Below, piece after piece: positions 37,251 to 45,644 of a stretch of DNA of 64,000 nucleotides. The first letter of the stretch is position 1. Each line of letters begins with the position of its first letter. The stretch is from Natronosporangium hydrolyticum (GTDB lineage Bacteria; Actinomycetota; Actinomycetes; Mycobacteriales; Micromonosporaceae). The DNA lies in the NCBI RefSeq assembly GCF_016925615.1, contig NZ_CP070499.1, positions 4,092,001 to 4,156,000 on the forward strand, written 5' to 3'. The notes beneath the pieces are model-generated. The model was not told the DNA's origin. It worked only from the letters and a program-made list of their open reading frames with translations, and ran no database searches. The translations under genes were made by a program, and so were the position numbers.

Positions 37251-37894
37251 CCGAGGTGCTGCTGCCGTTCTACCCCGACCCTCCGGCACAGCCGGCGACC
37301 TGGCGCGCGCTGGCGGCGCTCGGCCGGTCGCTCACCGTGGTCGCGGCGACGCCCGAGCCGCCGCAGCAGCTGGCGGAGCTGACCGCCGCGGGGGTACGAG
37401 TGTTGGGGCGGGTAGACACCGGATACTCCGCCCGCCCGCTGGCGGACCTGCTCGACGAGGTCACCGGCTGGGCCGGCGGCCCGGTCACGGGGGTCTTCCT
37501 GGACCACGCGCCCACCAGCACGTTCGCCCTCGGGCCGGTGGCGGTGGCGGCACGGCTCGCCCGCCGCTGCGGGCTGACGACGGTGGTGCTCAACCCGGGG
37601 GTGCCCACCGACCCGTGCTACCGGGAGCTCGGCGCCGCGATCTGCACCTTCGAGGGCCCCTGGTTGGAGTACCGGCGCTGGTCCGCGGCCGGCTCCCAGC
37701 CGGGCGACGGGCACCTGGTCCACTCGGTCCCCACTGACGCGCTGCCGCAGGCCCAGGCACTGCTGCGGCGCCGGCGCGCCGGCTTCGGGCTGCTCACCGA
37801 CCAGCCGCCCCCGGCCCCGTACACGCGGCTGCCAGGATGGTTGTCGGGGCAGCGACCCGGCGGCTACAGCCGCGGTGACCGCGGCCGTGGTTGA
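37247..37894 (+). CDS. Spherulin-4 family (GH135-like) protein without signal peptide
   Basis: A 215-residue barrel protein of the spherulation-specific family 4: [17 protein letters not shown] start, [13 protein letters not shown], and [17 protein letters not shown] are family blocks. Fungal Sph3 (GH135) hydrolyses partly deacetylated alpha-1,4-galactosaminogalactan. The usual Asp-Glu pair appears as Asp86-His87 (GVFLDHAP), so catalysis may be altered. The GTG start overlaps the membrane-protein stop (GTGA) behind AGGGAGGAG, and no signal peptide is present, unlike most secreted members. Its 3' end overlaps the convergent fpg by 31 bp. Confidence 0.8.
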   Translation: MTEVLLPFYPDPPAQPATWRALAALGRSLTVVAATPEPPQQLAELTAAGVRVLGRVDTGYSARPLADLLDEVTGWAGGPVTGVFLDHAPTSTFALGPVAVAARLARRCGLTTVVLNPGVPTDPCYRELGAAICTFEGPWLEYRRWSAAGSQPGDGHLVHSVPTDALPQAQALLRRRRAGFGLLTDQPPPAPYTRLPGWLSGQRPGGYSRGDRGRG

Positions 37895-38721
37895 CAACGG
37901 GGACACGAGAACGACGACCGGTTGGTGAACGGCTCCCGGCGGATCGCGGCGCCGCACCGGTGGCAGGGCAGACCCTCCCGGCCGTAGGCGTCGAGCGACC
38001 GGCTGAACCAGCCGCTCTCGCCGTTGACGTTGACGTAGAGCGCGTCGAACGAGGTGCCGCCGGCCCGCACCGCCGCGTCGAGCACATCCCGGACGTGCCC
38101 CAGCAGTCGCCGGACCACCGGACCGGTGAGGGTGTCGCACCGGCGTTGCCCGTGGAGCCGGCTGCGCCACAGCGCCTCGTCGGCGTAGATGTTGCCCACC
38201 CCGGAGATCAGGCTCTGGTCGAGCAGGGCCGCCTTCACCGCCACCCGCCGGCGCCGCAGCGCCGCCACGAACCCATCGTCGCTGAAGGCCTTATCCAGCG
38301 GGTCCGGCGCGATGTGGGCGATCTGGTCCGGGACCTCGGCCCGACCGAACGGCGAGACCGAGAGCCCGCCGAAAGTACGCTGGTCCACGAAGCACAGCGG
38401 GCGCCCACCACCGGCGAAGCTGAACCGGACCCGCAGGTGGGGACTCTCCGGCAGTTCGGGAGCGGGCAGCAGCAGCTGCCCCGACATGCCCAGATGCCCG
38501 ACGAGCGCATCGCCGCCGTCCAGCGGCAGCCATAGATACTTGCCGCGCCGGTGGACGTCACAGAGCGTCTGGCCGGTCAACGCGGCCACGAAGTCGTCGG
38601 CGCCAGCGAGGTGCCGCCGCACCGCCCGGGGGTGGCGGACCTCGACGGCGTTGATCCGCTGGCCGACCACCCGGTCGGCCAGGCCGATCCGGACGGTCTC
38701 CACCTCCGGCAGCTCAGGCAT
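37864..38721 (-). CDS. mutM: Formamidopyrimidine-DNA glycosylase (Fpg/MutM)
   Basis: A 285-residue base-excision repair enzyme removing 8-oxoguanine and formamidopyrimidines. The catalytic N-terminus [10 protein letters not shown] (Pro2, Glu3) is exact; [10 protein letters not shown] holds the conserved Lys; [13 protein letters not shown] is the helix-two-turn-helix; the C-terminal zinc finger [25 protein letters not shown] is complete. ATG start overlaps the rnc stop by 8 bp. Gene order rnc-fpg is conserved in actinobacteria (Rv2924c-Rv2925c). Confidence 0.96.
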   Translation of the reverse strand: MPELPEVETVRIGLADRVVGQRINAVEVRHPRAVRRHLAGADDFVAALTGQTLCDVHRRGKYLWLPLDGGDALVGHLGMSGQLLLPAPELPESPHLRVRFSFAGGGRPLCFVDQRTFGGLSVSPFGRAEVPDQIAHIAPDPLDKAFSDDGFVAALRRRRVAVKAALLDQSLISGVGNIYADEALWRSRLHGQRRCDTLTGPVVRRLLGHVRDVLDAAVRAGGTSFDALYVNVNGESGWFSRSLDAYGREGLPCHRCGAAIRREPFTNRSSFSCPRCQPRPRSPRL

Positions 38722-39445
38722 GGCGAGCCGACAGCTCGGAAGCCTGCTCGGCGTGGGCCGACAACTTCCGCCAGGCCGCCTCGGCGGCCCGCTGCTCGGC
38801 CTCCTTCTTGCTGGCGCCGGTGGCGCCGCCATACCGGGTGCCGGCCACGATCACCCAGGAGGTGAAGGTCTTGGCATGGTCGGGCCCGTGCTCCTCTACC
38901 CGGTACTCCGGGACGCCGAGCGACCGCTCTGCGGTCAGCTCCTGCAGGCTGGTCTTCCAGTCCAGCCCGGCGCCGCGGGCGGCCGACGCCGCCAACAGCG
39001 GATCGAAGAGTTTGTGGATCACCTGGGCGGCGCTGTCCATCCCGTGCTCCAGATAGATCGCGCCGAGCAGCGCCTCCATCGTGTCGGCCAGGATGCTGGC
39101 TTTGTCCCGGCCGCCGGTCGCCTCCTCACCCTTACCGAGCAGCAGGTACGGGCCCAGCCCGGCCGGGCCGAGTCCCCGGGCCACCTCGGCCAACGCCCGC
39201 ATGTTGACCACACTGGCGCGCAACTTCGCGAGCTGCCCCTCGGCCAGCTCGGGATGGTTCTGATACAGCGCCGTAGTGATCACTAGCCCGAGCACGGCGT
39301 CGCCCAGGAACTCAAGTCGCTCGTTCGTGGGCAGTCCGCCGTGCTCGTACGCGTACGAACGGTGAGTGAGGGCACGCTGCAGCAGCGACGAGTCGATGGA
39401 GACCCCGAACGCCGCCGTCAGCACCGCCTCAGGAGGCCGGCTCAC
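38714..39445 (-). CDS. rnc: Ribonuclease III
   Basis: A 243-residue double-strand-specific endoribonuclease for rRNA processing. RNase III signature [17 protein letters not shown] at about 42-58, the second acidic set in [20 protein letters not shown], and a C-terminal dsRNA-binding domain ([33 protein letters not shown]...[19 protein letters not shown]). GTG start chosen at [16 protein letters not shown]; further upstream reads through rpmF in another frame. Overlaps fpg by 8 bp. Confidence 0.95.
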   Translation of the reverse strand: MSRPPEAVLTAAFGVSIDSSLLQRALTHRSYAYEHGGLPTNERLEFLGDAVLGLVITTALYQNHPELAEGQLAKLRASVVNMRALAEVARGLGPAGLGPYLLLGKGEEATGGRDKASILADTMEALLGAIYLEHGMDSAAQVIHKLFDPLLAASAARGAGLDWKTSLQELTAERSLGVPEYRVEEHGPDHAKTFTSWVIVAGTRYGGATGASKKEAEQRAAEAAWRKLSAHAEQASELSARHA

Positions 39446-39456
39446 AGACAGCCGGC

Positions 39457-39633
39457 CTAGCTCAGCTCGATGACCTGCCGGCCATGGTAGGTGCCGCAGA
39501 CCTGGCATGCCGCGTGCGGCAGCTTCGGCTCCCGGCACTGCGGGCACGGCGCGGTCGGCACCCGGCGGGCCTTCCACTGCGCCCGGCGAGAACGGGTGTT
39601 GCTGCGCGACATCTTGCGCTTCGGTACGGCCAC
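39457..39633 (-). CDS. rpmF: 50S ribosomal protein L32
   Basis: A 58-residue protein, [20 protein letters not shown] at the start and a zinc-binding pair of CxxC motifs (CPQC, CQVC) towards the end, the zinc-ribbon form of L32. GTG start with GGAGGAG upstream. It lies between DUF177 (6 bp before) and rnc (11 bp after), the universal DUF177-rpmF pairing. Confidence 0.97.
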   Translation of the reverse strand: MAVPKRKMSRSNTRSRRAQWKARRVPTAPCPQCREPKLPHAACQVCGTYHGRQVIELS

Positions 39634-39639
39634 GGTCTC

Positions 39640-40206
39640 CTACTCCTCCGTCGAGGTCAACTTCTTCAGTGCTGCCCAGCGAGGGTCGATCTCGTCCTCG
39701 TGGCGATGATCCGCCGGCAGGTCGTCCCAGTGTGCCCCACACCGCGAGCACAGCCCGGGACAGTCGCCCCGGCAGAGCGGGCTGGTGGGCAGCGCCAGCA
39801 CCACCGCGTCCCGCACGGCCGGCTCCAGGTCGATCAACTCGTCCTGTAGCCGGCCCACCTCATCCTCCTCGGTGGTGGCGTCCGTGGTGCTGTCCGGGTA
39901 GGCGAACAACTCCTGGACCTCCACCCCCACCTGGTCACGGATCGGGCGCAGGCAGCGGGCGCACTCCCCCTCGACGGAACCGCTCACGGTCCCCGAGACG
40001 AGCACGCCCTCGGTCACCGACTCCAGCCGGAGATCCAGCTGCAGGTCGCTGCCGGCCGGCACGCCGATCAGCGCGATGCCGAGGTCTTCCGGCGCGGCGA
40101 CCACCCGCTCCTCCCGGCGCATCGCCCCAGGGGAACGGGGAAGCTGCCTCGCGTCGAGGACCAGCGGCGAGCGAGGGTTAGGTTGAGCATTGGAATGATC
40201 ACGCAT
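39640..40206 (-). CDS. DUF177 (YceD-like) protein
   Basis: A 188-residue protein of the DUF177 family, linked in bacteria and plants to 23S rRNA accumulation. Four cysteines in two pairs, CARCLRPI and [13 protein letters not shown], are the conserved features, with LFAYP and [16 protein letters not shown] between. ATG start preferred (GGAG upstream) over a TTG 7 codons earlier. Co-transcribed with rpmF, as usual. Confidence 0.92.
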   Translation of the reverse strand: MRDHSNAQPNPRSPLVLDARQLPRSPGAMRREERVVAAPEDLGIALIGVPAGSDLQLDLRLESVTEGVLVSGTVSGSVEGECARCLRPIRDQVGVEVQELFAYPDSTTDATTEEDEVGRLQDELIDLEPAVRDAVVLALPTSPLCRGDCPGLCSRCGAHWDDLPADHRHEDEIDPRWAALKKLTSTEE

Positions 40207-40321
40207 CGTAAGACTCCGACCAGTCAAAGGCCGAACAACCAGGCTACCCGGCCACGCCCGGCACCGGCTATCGGGGTAGGTTGATCTTGAACCGGCGGGT
40301 CACCGCCGGCGCCCGCAGAAC

Positions 40322-40855
40322 TCAGAAGGACTGCGGCTCCGCCTCCGGCAACTCCTCCTCCGACGCGCTGAAGGCGCCGATCTCCCGCAGCGCGTGCATC
40401 TTGTCCCGCCCCCGCTCGATCGAGGCCAACGACTTCGTGAGGAACTGCTCGAAGTTGGCGAGCGCGGTGTCGACATAGTCGTCCACCTCGTCCCGCAACC
40501 GCTGCGCCTCCTCCCGGGCCTCGGTCACCATCCGGTTCGCCTCGTGCTCGGCGGAGACCACCACCTCATGCACCGACACCAACCGGGAGTGCTCCTGCTC
40601 ACCCTCGGCGATGATCCGGTCCGCCTCCCGCTTGCCCGCATCAAGGATCTTGTCACGCTCGACCAGCAGGTTGGCCGCGCGGCGCAGCTCGCTCGGCACC
40701 TCGTTCCGCAGCTCCTCGAGCGCGTTGATCAACTCCTGCCGGTCAATCAGGCAGTTGCGCGACATCGGCATCGCGCGGGCACTCTCCACGGTCGCAACGA
40801 TCTCGTCGATCCGCTCTAGCGCGTCCACCCGGTCTGCTCCCTGTCCTCGATCCAT
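40322..40855 (-). CDS. sepIVA: Septation protein SepIVA-like (DivIVA-type coiled coil)
   Basis: A 177-residue coiled-coil protein like mycobacterial Rv2927c/SepIVA, which localises to poles and septa and influences septation. Blocks MPMSRNCLIDRQELINALEELRNEVPSEL and DKILDAGKREADRIIAEGEQEHSRLVS...EANRMVTEAREEAQRLRDEVDDYVD are characteristic. ATG start. Its position between coaD and DUF177 also matches. Function inferred from the mycobacterial homologue. Confidence 0.88.
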   Translation of the reverse strand: MDRGQGADRVDALERIDEIVATVESARAMPMSRNCLIDRQELINALEELRNEVPSELRRAANLLVERDKILDAGKREADRIIAEGEQEHSRLVSVHEVVVSAEHEANRMVTEAREEAQRLRDEVDDYVDTALANFEQFLTKSLASIERGRDKMHALREIGAFSASEEELPEAEPQSF

Positions 40856-40994
40856 GGCCGGTGAGGGACCTCGATCCCCACGCCGCCCCCACGCGACACA
40901 CCTCCATCATGCGACCTGTCCACCACCACAGGCCCCACCTGATCGTGCCACGGAGTGTCGCCGGAGTGGCTACCGTCTCACCCGGCCGGGCTGG

Positions 40995-41474
40995 TCAAGA
41001 CCCGCGCAGCCGCTCACCCAGCCGCGCCGACACCTGCGGCGGAACATGAGCAGTCACGTCACCACCCCACCGGGCGACCTCCTTGACCAAGCTGGAGGAG
41101 AGGAAGGAGTAGAGCGGGTTGGTCGGCATGAACAAGGTCTCGACCCCGGCCAGGCCGATATTCATCTGGGCCATCTGCAGCTCGTAGTCGAAGTCGCTGA
41201 CCGCCCGGATCCCCTTGACCACCACCCGGGCCTCCATTGCCTGGCAGAAATCGACCAGCAGCCCGCGAAACGACTCCACCCGGACGTTGGGGTAGTCGGC
41301 GCTGACCTCACGCAGCAGCGCCATCCGCTCCTCGACCGGAAACAGACCGGTCTTCGACTCGTTGACCAGCACCGCGATGATGACCTCGTCGAAGAGCCCG
41401 GCCGAACGGCCGATAATGTCCATATGCCCGTTCGTCACCGGATCGAAGGAGCCGGGACACACCGCGCGTCTCAT
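40995..41474 (-). CDS. coaD: Phosphopantetheine adenylyltransferase
   Basis: A 159-residue enzyme for the penultimate step of coenzyme A synthesis. MRRAVCPGSFDPVTNGHMDII contains the nucleotidyltransferase TxGH motif; VVKGIRAVSDFDYELQMAQMN and the C-terminal SFLSSSLVKEVA motif are intact. Start ATG overlaps the rsmD stop (ATGA, 41471-41474). Standard rsmD-coaD pair. Confidence 0.96.
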   Translation of the reverse strand: MRRAVCPGSFDPVTNGHMDIIGRSAGLFDEVIIAVLVNESKTGLFPVEERMALLREVSADYPNVRVESFRGLLVDFCQAMEARVVVKGIRAVSDFDYELQMAQMNIGLAGVETLFMPTNPLYSFLSSSLVKEVARWGGDVTAHVPPQVSARLGERLRGS

Positions 41475-42031
41475 GATCGCTGACCGTACCAAAGAGTGGT
41501 CTCCCCGTACCGCCGCTCACGGAGCGCCTTGATCGGATCGACCCACGGCAACGGGCCGCCGCGACTCGCCCGCTCGAACACCACCACCGCCCCCGGCGCC
41601 AACCACGGACCGGCCAGCAACGCCTGCTGCACGGCGACCAGCTGATGGTCGCCGACGGTGTACGGCGGGTCGGCGAAGACGATGTCGTACGGGTCGAGCG
41701 GATCGCTGGCGAGCGCGGTGCTGACCGCGCTGCGGACCAGGGTGACGGCGCCACCGGCGCCGAGCGCGGCGATGTTGGCGCGGGCGGCCCGGGCGGCCTT
41801 CTGATCCGACTCGACCAGCAGCACCTGCTCGGCCCCGCGGGAGTACGCCTCCAGACCGACCGCCCCGGAACCGGCGTACAGGTCGGCGAAGCGGGCACCG
41901 GCGAGTTCGGTGAGCGACCCGAGGCTGCTGAACAACGCCTCCCGGACCCGGTCCGAGGTAGGGCGGGTGCCCCGACCGGGCGGGGCGTCGAGCCGCCGCC
42001 CACCCAACCTGCCAGCCACGATCCTGGTCAC
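41471..42031 (-). CDS. rsmD: 16S rRNA (guanine-966-N2) methyltransferase RsmD
   Basis: A 186-residue SAM-dependent methyltransferase. Start region TRIVAGRLGGRRLDAPPGRGTRPTSDRVREALFSSL, SAM motif DLYAGSGAVGLEA and catalytic motif DIVFADPPYTVG are all present. GTG chosen by family alignment although the ribosome site is weak; a GTG 22 codons upstream has a better GGGAG and cannot be excluded. In related genomes recG lies directly upstream; here it is replaced by accessory genes. Confidence 0.92.
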   Translation of the reverse strand: MTRIVAGRLGGRRLDAPPGRGTRPTSDRVREALFSSLGSLTELAGARFADLYAGSGAVGLEAYSRGAEQVLLVESDQKAARAARANIAALGAGGAVTLVRSAVSTALASDPLDPYDIVFADPPYTVGDHQLVAVQQALLAGPWLAPGAVVVFERASRGGPLPWVDPIKALRERRYGETTLWYGQRS

Positions 42032-42101
42032 GCGAGCGACACTACCGGCTACCCGCGGGTCGTAGCCGCGATACCCGGAAGCCGCGACGGACACCACTCC
42101 C

Positions 42102-42128
42102 GGTAACGATTCGGCAACGAGCCTGTGC
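42102..42128 (+). promoter_or_regulatory. Shared 27-bp box, copy 1 (surface-protein gene 1)
   Basis: Contains two TAACG-like half sites 11 bp apart (TAACG at 42104, CAACG at 42115) followed by GAGCCTGTGC. Aligns without gaps to copies at 44239 and 45507. A TAAGGT hexamer (possible -10) stands at 42156-42161. It lies 108 bp before the GTG at 42236. Confidence 0.75.
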
Positions 42129-42235
42129 GGGCTCCCAGGATCCTTTTCGGAGCGGTAAGGTCAAGACTCCCCCCGCCCGGCGTCGGGTCGACGCCGGGCA
42201 CCGTCTAGTTCGCTCTATCCCTACAGGAGTTTTGG

Positions 42236-43051
42236 GTGAAGAACCCCTCTCTCACGCGCCGGCTCATCGCCGGGGCAGCCGGTGTGGCCATCGGAACGGT
42301 CGGCGCGCTGGCATTCACCATCCCCGCACAGGCTGTCGTGGACGAACCCGTCGAGCCGAGCGTCGAATTTGAGAACACATGCGACGGGACACTGGTTACG
42401 CTGCACAGCGGCACCGACCAGGACGTGTACGAATGGGTCATCGGGCACGACGGAGGTGAGGGCGGCACGCGCGAGGATGTCCCCGCCGGCCAAAGCGCGA
42501 CGGTGCTCGCTCCCTGGCAGTGGGACGAGCTTGCGGTGACCTACACCGGCTCGCCCGAAGGTTGGACCCAGACATGGAGCTGGACCGCCCCCGCCGACTG
42601 CGAGGAGCGGCCGGAGCTGCCCGAGGAGATCGGGAGCTGGGGCTTCGACTGCCAGCAGGTGGAGGTCGTCCTCACCAACACCTTCCCCGCGGACGAGTTC
42701 GGCGATGTCGTCACCTTCACCGTCGAGACCAGCGCCGGTGAGACCTCGCAGGCCGACATCGCCGTGGGTGACACCGCCACCCTGCACGTGGCCAGCGCCG
42801 AGAACCTCGAAATCTGGATCCTCGGCAACGACCTGCCGATCACCGATCGGATCGAGATCACCTCGGAGGAGTGGGCCGCGACGGGCTGCACCGCCGACGG
42901 CGACGAGGCCGGCGGGGAGGGCGGCGAGGACGAACTGCCGCTGACCGGCGCCTCGACCGCACTGATCGCGGCTGGCGCGGTGGCGCTGCTCGCGCTCGGC
43001 GCGGTGCTGTTCGTGGTGGCCCGCCGGCGGCGGGTCAACTTCACCGCCTGA
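42236..43051 (+). CDS. Sortase-anchored surface protein 1 (LPLTG)
   Basis: A 271-residue exported protein. Signal peptide about 1-34, an acidic extracellular part with two cysteine-bearing domains (first about 40-122; second from DCQQVEVVLTNTFP about 135-220), and a cell-wall sorting signal: LPLTG, hydrophobic segment, then ARRRRVNFTA. The sortase would cleave between T and G and join the protein to peptidoglycan; no sortase gene is nearby. GTG start with AGGAG upstream. First of four tandem paralogues. Family unknown to me beyond the shared plan. Confidence 0.85.
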   Translation: MKNPSLTRRLIAGAAGVAIGTVGALAFTIPAQAVVDEPVEPSVEFENTCDGTLVTLHSGTDQDVYEWVIGHDGGEGGTREDVPAGQSATVLAPWQWDELAVTYTGSPEGWTQTWSWTAPADCEERPELPEEIGSWGFDCQQVEVVLTNTFPADEFGDVVTFTVETSAGETSQADIAVGDTATLHVASAENLEIWILGNDLPITDRIEITSEEWAATGCTADGDEAGGEGGEDELPLTGASTALIAAGAVALLALGAVLFVVARRRRVNFTA

Positions 43052-43080
43052 CAAAACGGCTCCTCCTGGGGGACCCTACT

Positions 43081-43113
43081 GTCCGAAAGGATGGTGGGGC
43101 CCCCCTTTCGGAC
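43081..43113 (+). terminator. Hairpin after surface-protein gene 1
   Basis: Perfect 10-bp arms GTCCGAAAGG (43081-43090) and CCTTTCGGAC (43104-43113), with an additional GGGG/CCCC pairing inside the loop. Probable terminator, 30 bp after the stop. Confidence 0.6.
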
Positions 43114-43228
43114 GCCGAGATCCGCTGCCACGCTCGGCCCGCGCGCCGACCGGATCCGGCGTACAGTGCGCTCCGGAGCTGAGCCCTCCACCCACGACCT
43201 GATCACCGCTGTTTCCTGGGAGCTCTGA

Positions 43229-44113
43229 GTGAAGACAGCCCTACTCTTTCGTCGCGGCCTCGCTGCCGCCAGCGCCTTAGCCGTCGGCCTGACCGGCGCT
43301 TTCGCCGTAGCCGCGCCGGCAGGCGCTCAATACGTCACTGAGGCGTACGTCGCCGGGGTCGCCGAATGCGCCGACGAGACCCCTGGACAGTGGCTAGCAA
43401 CCTGGACGGTCAGTAGTGCACAGCTAACCGTCCGCTTCCCGGACCAATACCAGATCACGGAGGTCTCGGTCAGCCCGGCCGAGCTGGCTCCCCCCGACCT
43501 CCCGATCGGCGAAGATCGTGACCTCGAGGAGGAGTTCGTCGCCGAGCAGTGGCTTCCGCTCGACGTCGAGTCGGTGCAGCTCACCGCCACCGTACGCTGG
43601 AACAACCAGATCACCCGGACCGTCGATGAGACGGTCACCCGCCCGGACGGCTGCCGGGAGGATGACGATGATGACGGCGGGCCCGGCAACGGGGACGACA
43701 ACGGCGACGATCCAGGTGAGGTCGAGGTGCCGGTCGATACGGTGTCCCAGTGCGACTCGCTCGCGGTGACCGTGACCAACCCGTTCCCGCATGATTCGCT
43801 CGAAGCGACCTTCACCAGCGAAAACGGCACCGAGACGCTCACCATCGAGGTCGGCCAGAGCGCCACTGCGAGCTTCGAGGCGGGGACCACCGTCACCCTG
43901 ACTGTCGGTGACGAATCACAGGAGATCGCCTGGCAGGACCCAGGCGACTGCGATGGTGACCAGGGCGACGACGGCGGCGCCGGCGGCGAGGACGAGCTGC
44001 CGATCACCGGTTCGACGACAGCACTGATCGCCGGCGGCGCGGTGCTGCTGCTCACATTGGGCGCCACGCTCTTCCTGCTGGCCCGCCGGCGCCGGCTGAC
44101 CTTCACCGCCTGA
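43229..44113 (+). CDS. Sortase-anchored surface protein 2 (LPITG)
   Basis: A 294-residue paralogue with the same plan: signal peptide about 1-33, first domain with C-x-ETPGQWLATWTV, a short Asp/Gly-rich hinge (EDDDDDGGPGNGDDNGDDPG at about 149-168), second domain DSLAVTVTNPFPHDSLEATFT, then LPITG, a membrane segment and ARRRRLTFTA. GTG start with GGGAG upstream. Unlike its neighbours it has no 27-bp box before it, so it may be read through from gene 1 or regulated differently. Confidence 0.85.
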   Translation: MKTALLFRRGLAAASALAVGLTGAFAVAAPAGAQYVTEAYVAGVAECADETPGQWLATWTVSSAQLTVRFPDQYQITEVSVSPAELAPPDLPIGEDRDLEEEFVAEQWLPLDVESVQLTATVRWNNQITRTVDETVTRPDGCREDDDDDGGPGNGDDNGDDPGEVEVPVDTVSQCDSLAVTVTNPFPHDSLEATFTSENGTETLTIEVGQSATASFEAGTTVTLTVGDESQEIAWQDPGDCDGDQGDDGGAGGEDELPITGSTTALIAGGAVLLLTLGATLFLLARRRRLTFTA

Positions 44114-44131
44114 CCCCGCCGCTGACCGGCC

Positions 44132-44165
44132 GTGGCTCCCCGCAGATCGCGGGGAGCCACTTCTT
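44132..44165 (+). terminator. Terminator after surface-protein gene 2
   Basis: Perfect 12-bp stem (44132-44143 with 44149-44160), 5-base loop, followed by TTCTTT: an intrinsic terminator of near-textbook form. Confidence 0.88.
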
Positions 44166-44238
44166 TAGCAGCGGCCGCCCGATTAGCACGCTTTATACCC
44201 GTCTACGCATTATCAGGTTCGTCCACGCCGGCTCGGTT

Positions 44239-44265
44239 GATAACGGTTCTATAACAAGCCTGTAC
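44239..44265 (+). promoter_or_regulatory. Shared 27-bp box, copy 2 (surface-protein gene 3)
   Basis: GATAACG and TATAAC half sites 11 bp apart, then AAGCCTGTAC. TAAGGT follows at 44304-44309. Located 114 bp before the GTG at 44380. Confidence 0.78.
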
Positions 44266-44379
44266 GAGGGCTGTGCGGGAGCGCAGAGTTTGCTTCAGAC
44301 CGCTAAGGTTCCCGTCTGTGCCAGGAGTTTCAACTCCCCCAGGCATTCCAGAAACCACACTCACCCCGGGAGTCATGGA

Positions 44380-45405
44380 GTGAAGCAAACCTCTCTCAGC
44401 CGCCGGCTGCTCGCCGGCGCCGCCGGTCTGGCGCTAGCCGCCACCAGCGCCTTCGCGTTCGCGGCCCCGGCCGCGGCCCAGGACGACGCACGGACTTTCG
44501 GCGGCGGGTCGATGGTCAAGAAGCCCAAGATCGATTACACGGCCGAGTGCGACCCCGCGACCGGTAACTGGACGATCGAGTGGACCGTGTCACCTCGCAG
44601 CAACGCCAAGGTGGAGATCACCGAGGTCAAGTCGGACGGCGAGAGCGTCGACGCCCTCGGTGACATTGCGGTCGGCACCAAGCTCAGCAGGCATTCGCAC
44701 CACAAGCCAGCGAGCGTGTCGGGCACGCAGGAGGTCGAGCACGGCGTCGAGTCCGCCACCCTTGAGGTCGAGTTCACCGGCAAGTGGGGCTGGAAGACCA
44801 AGACCAAGAGCAAGTCCACCACCGTCGACCTCGAGGACTGCAAAGACCACTCCGACGAGGGCGAACCCCTCGGCCCGGACGTCGTCTACCTCGTCGACTG
44901 CACCCACCTGGTCTTCATCATCGACAACAGCCAGGGCGAGGCGGACACGGTTGTCACCTTCAGCCCGAACCAGGAAGTTGCCTACGGCGAGGCGAGCGGC
45001 TTCTCCTACACCATCGACGAGGACGGCGAGGTCGTGCCCGTCATCGAAGATGACGCCAGCGTCGCGACTGACGGTGAGGCTTCGGCCGAGAGCCCAGTCG
45101 TGGTTGAGCACGCTCCCGGTGACGGTGCGACTGCTGTGGGCTTCCACGCTTCGGAGGGCCTCGAGATCAGCGTCGGCCTGACCCTTAACGGCGAAGAGTT
45201 GGAGTTCGGCGACGCCATCGTCTCCTTCAACGACGAGGTCGACGGGCTCGACTGCGAAGTTGACGGCGGCGAGGGCGGCGAGGACGAGCTGCCGGTCACC
45301 GGTTCCTCCACCCTGCTGATCGCGGGCGGCGCCCTGGCGCTGCTGGCGCTGGGCGGCGGCATGTTCATGGTGGCCCGCCGGCGTCGGGTGACCTTCACCG
45401 CCTGA
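44380..45405 (+). CDS. Sortase-anchored surface protein 3 (LPVTG)
   Basis: A 341-residue paralogue, the longest. Signal peptide about 1-32; first domain with YTAECDPATGNWTIEWTV and a Lys-rich strand (KTKTKSKSTTVDLEDC); second domain starting VDCTHLVFIIDNSQGEADTVVTF with an inserted acidic region (about 200-275); LPVTG, membrane segment, ARRRRVTFTA. GTG start behind GGGAG; the ATG three bases earlier is out of frame. Controlled, if the box is functional, together with genes 1 and 4. Confidence 0.85.
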   Translation: MKQTSLSRRLLAGAAGLALAATSAFAFAAPAAAQDDARTFGGGSMVKKPKIDYTAECDPATGNWTIEWTVSPRSNAKVEITEVKSDGESVDALGDIAVGTKLSRHSHHKPASVSGTQEVEHGVESATLEVEFTGKWGWKTKTKSKSTTVDLEDCKDHSDEGEPLGPDVVYLVDCTHLVFIIDNSQGEADTVVTFSPNQEVAYGEASGFSYTIDEDGEVVPVIEDDASVATDGEASAESPVVVEHAPGDGATAVGFHASEGLEISVGLTLNGEELEFGDAIVSFNDEVDGLDCEVDGGEGGEDELPVTGSSTLLIAGGALALLALGGGMFMVARRRRVTFTA

Positions 45406-45435
45406 TCCCCGTAACCACCAGGGGTTCATAGCACC

Positions 45436-45475
45436 CAGGGGCCCTGCCGACTCCGGTCGGCAGGGCCCCTGTCTT
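45436..45475 (+). terminator. Terminator after surface-protein gene 3
   Basis: Perfect 16-bp stem (45436-45451 with 45456-45471) with a 4-base loop, followed by TCTT. One of the strongest hairpins in the window. Confidence 0.85.
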
Positions 45476-45506
45476 GCTGCGACAACCAGACTGCCTCGCA
45501 GACTTT

Positions 45507-45533
45507 GATAACGCTTGTATAACGAAGCTGTAC
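45507..45533 (+). promoter_or_regulatory. Shared 27-bp box, copy 3 (surface-protein gene 4)
   Basis: GATAACG and TATAACG half sites 11 bp apart, then AAGCTGTAC. TAAGGT follows at 45572-45577, the same 38-base distance as in copy 2. Located 112 bp before the GTG at 45645. Confidence 0.78.
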
Positions 45534-45644
45534 TTCAGCTGAGCAGAAACCCATCGTTAGCTTCAAGTGGGTAAGGTCTTGTCCAGTCGGGTCGGCACCT
45601 CCGCCGGCCGGCGCCCATCCTCACCACACCGGAGAGTGCCCCGC

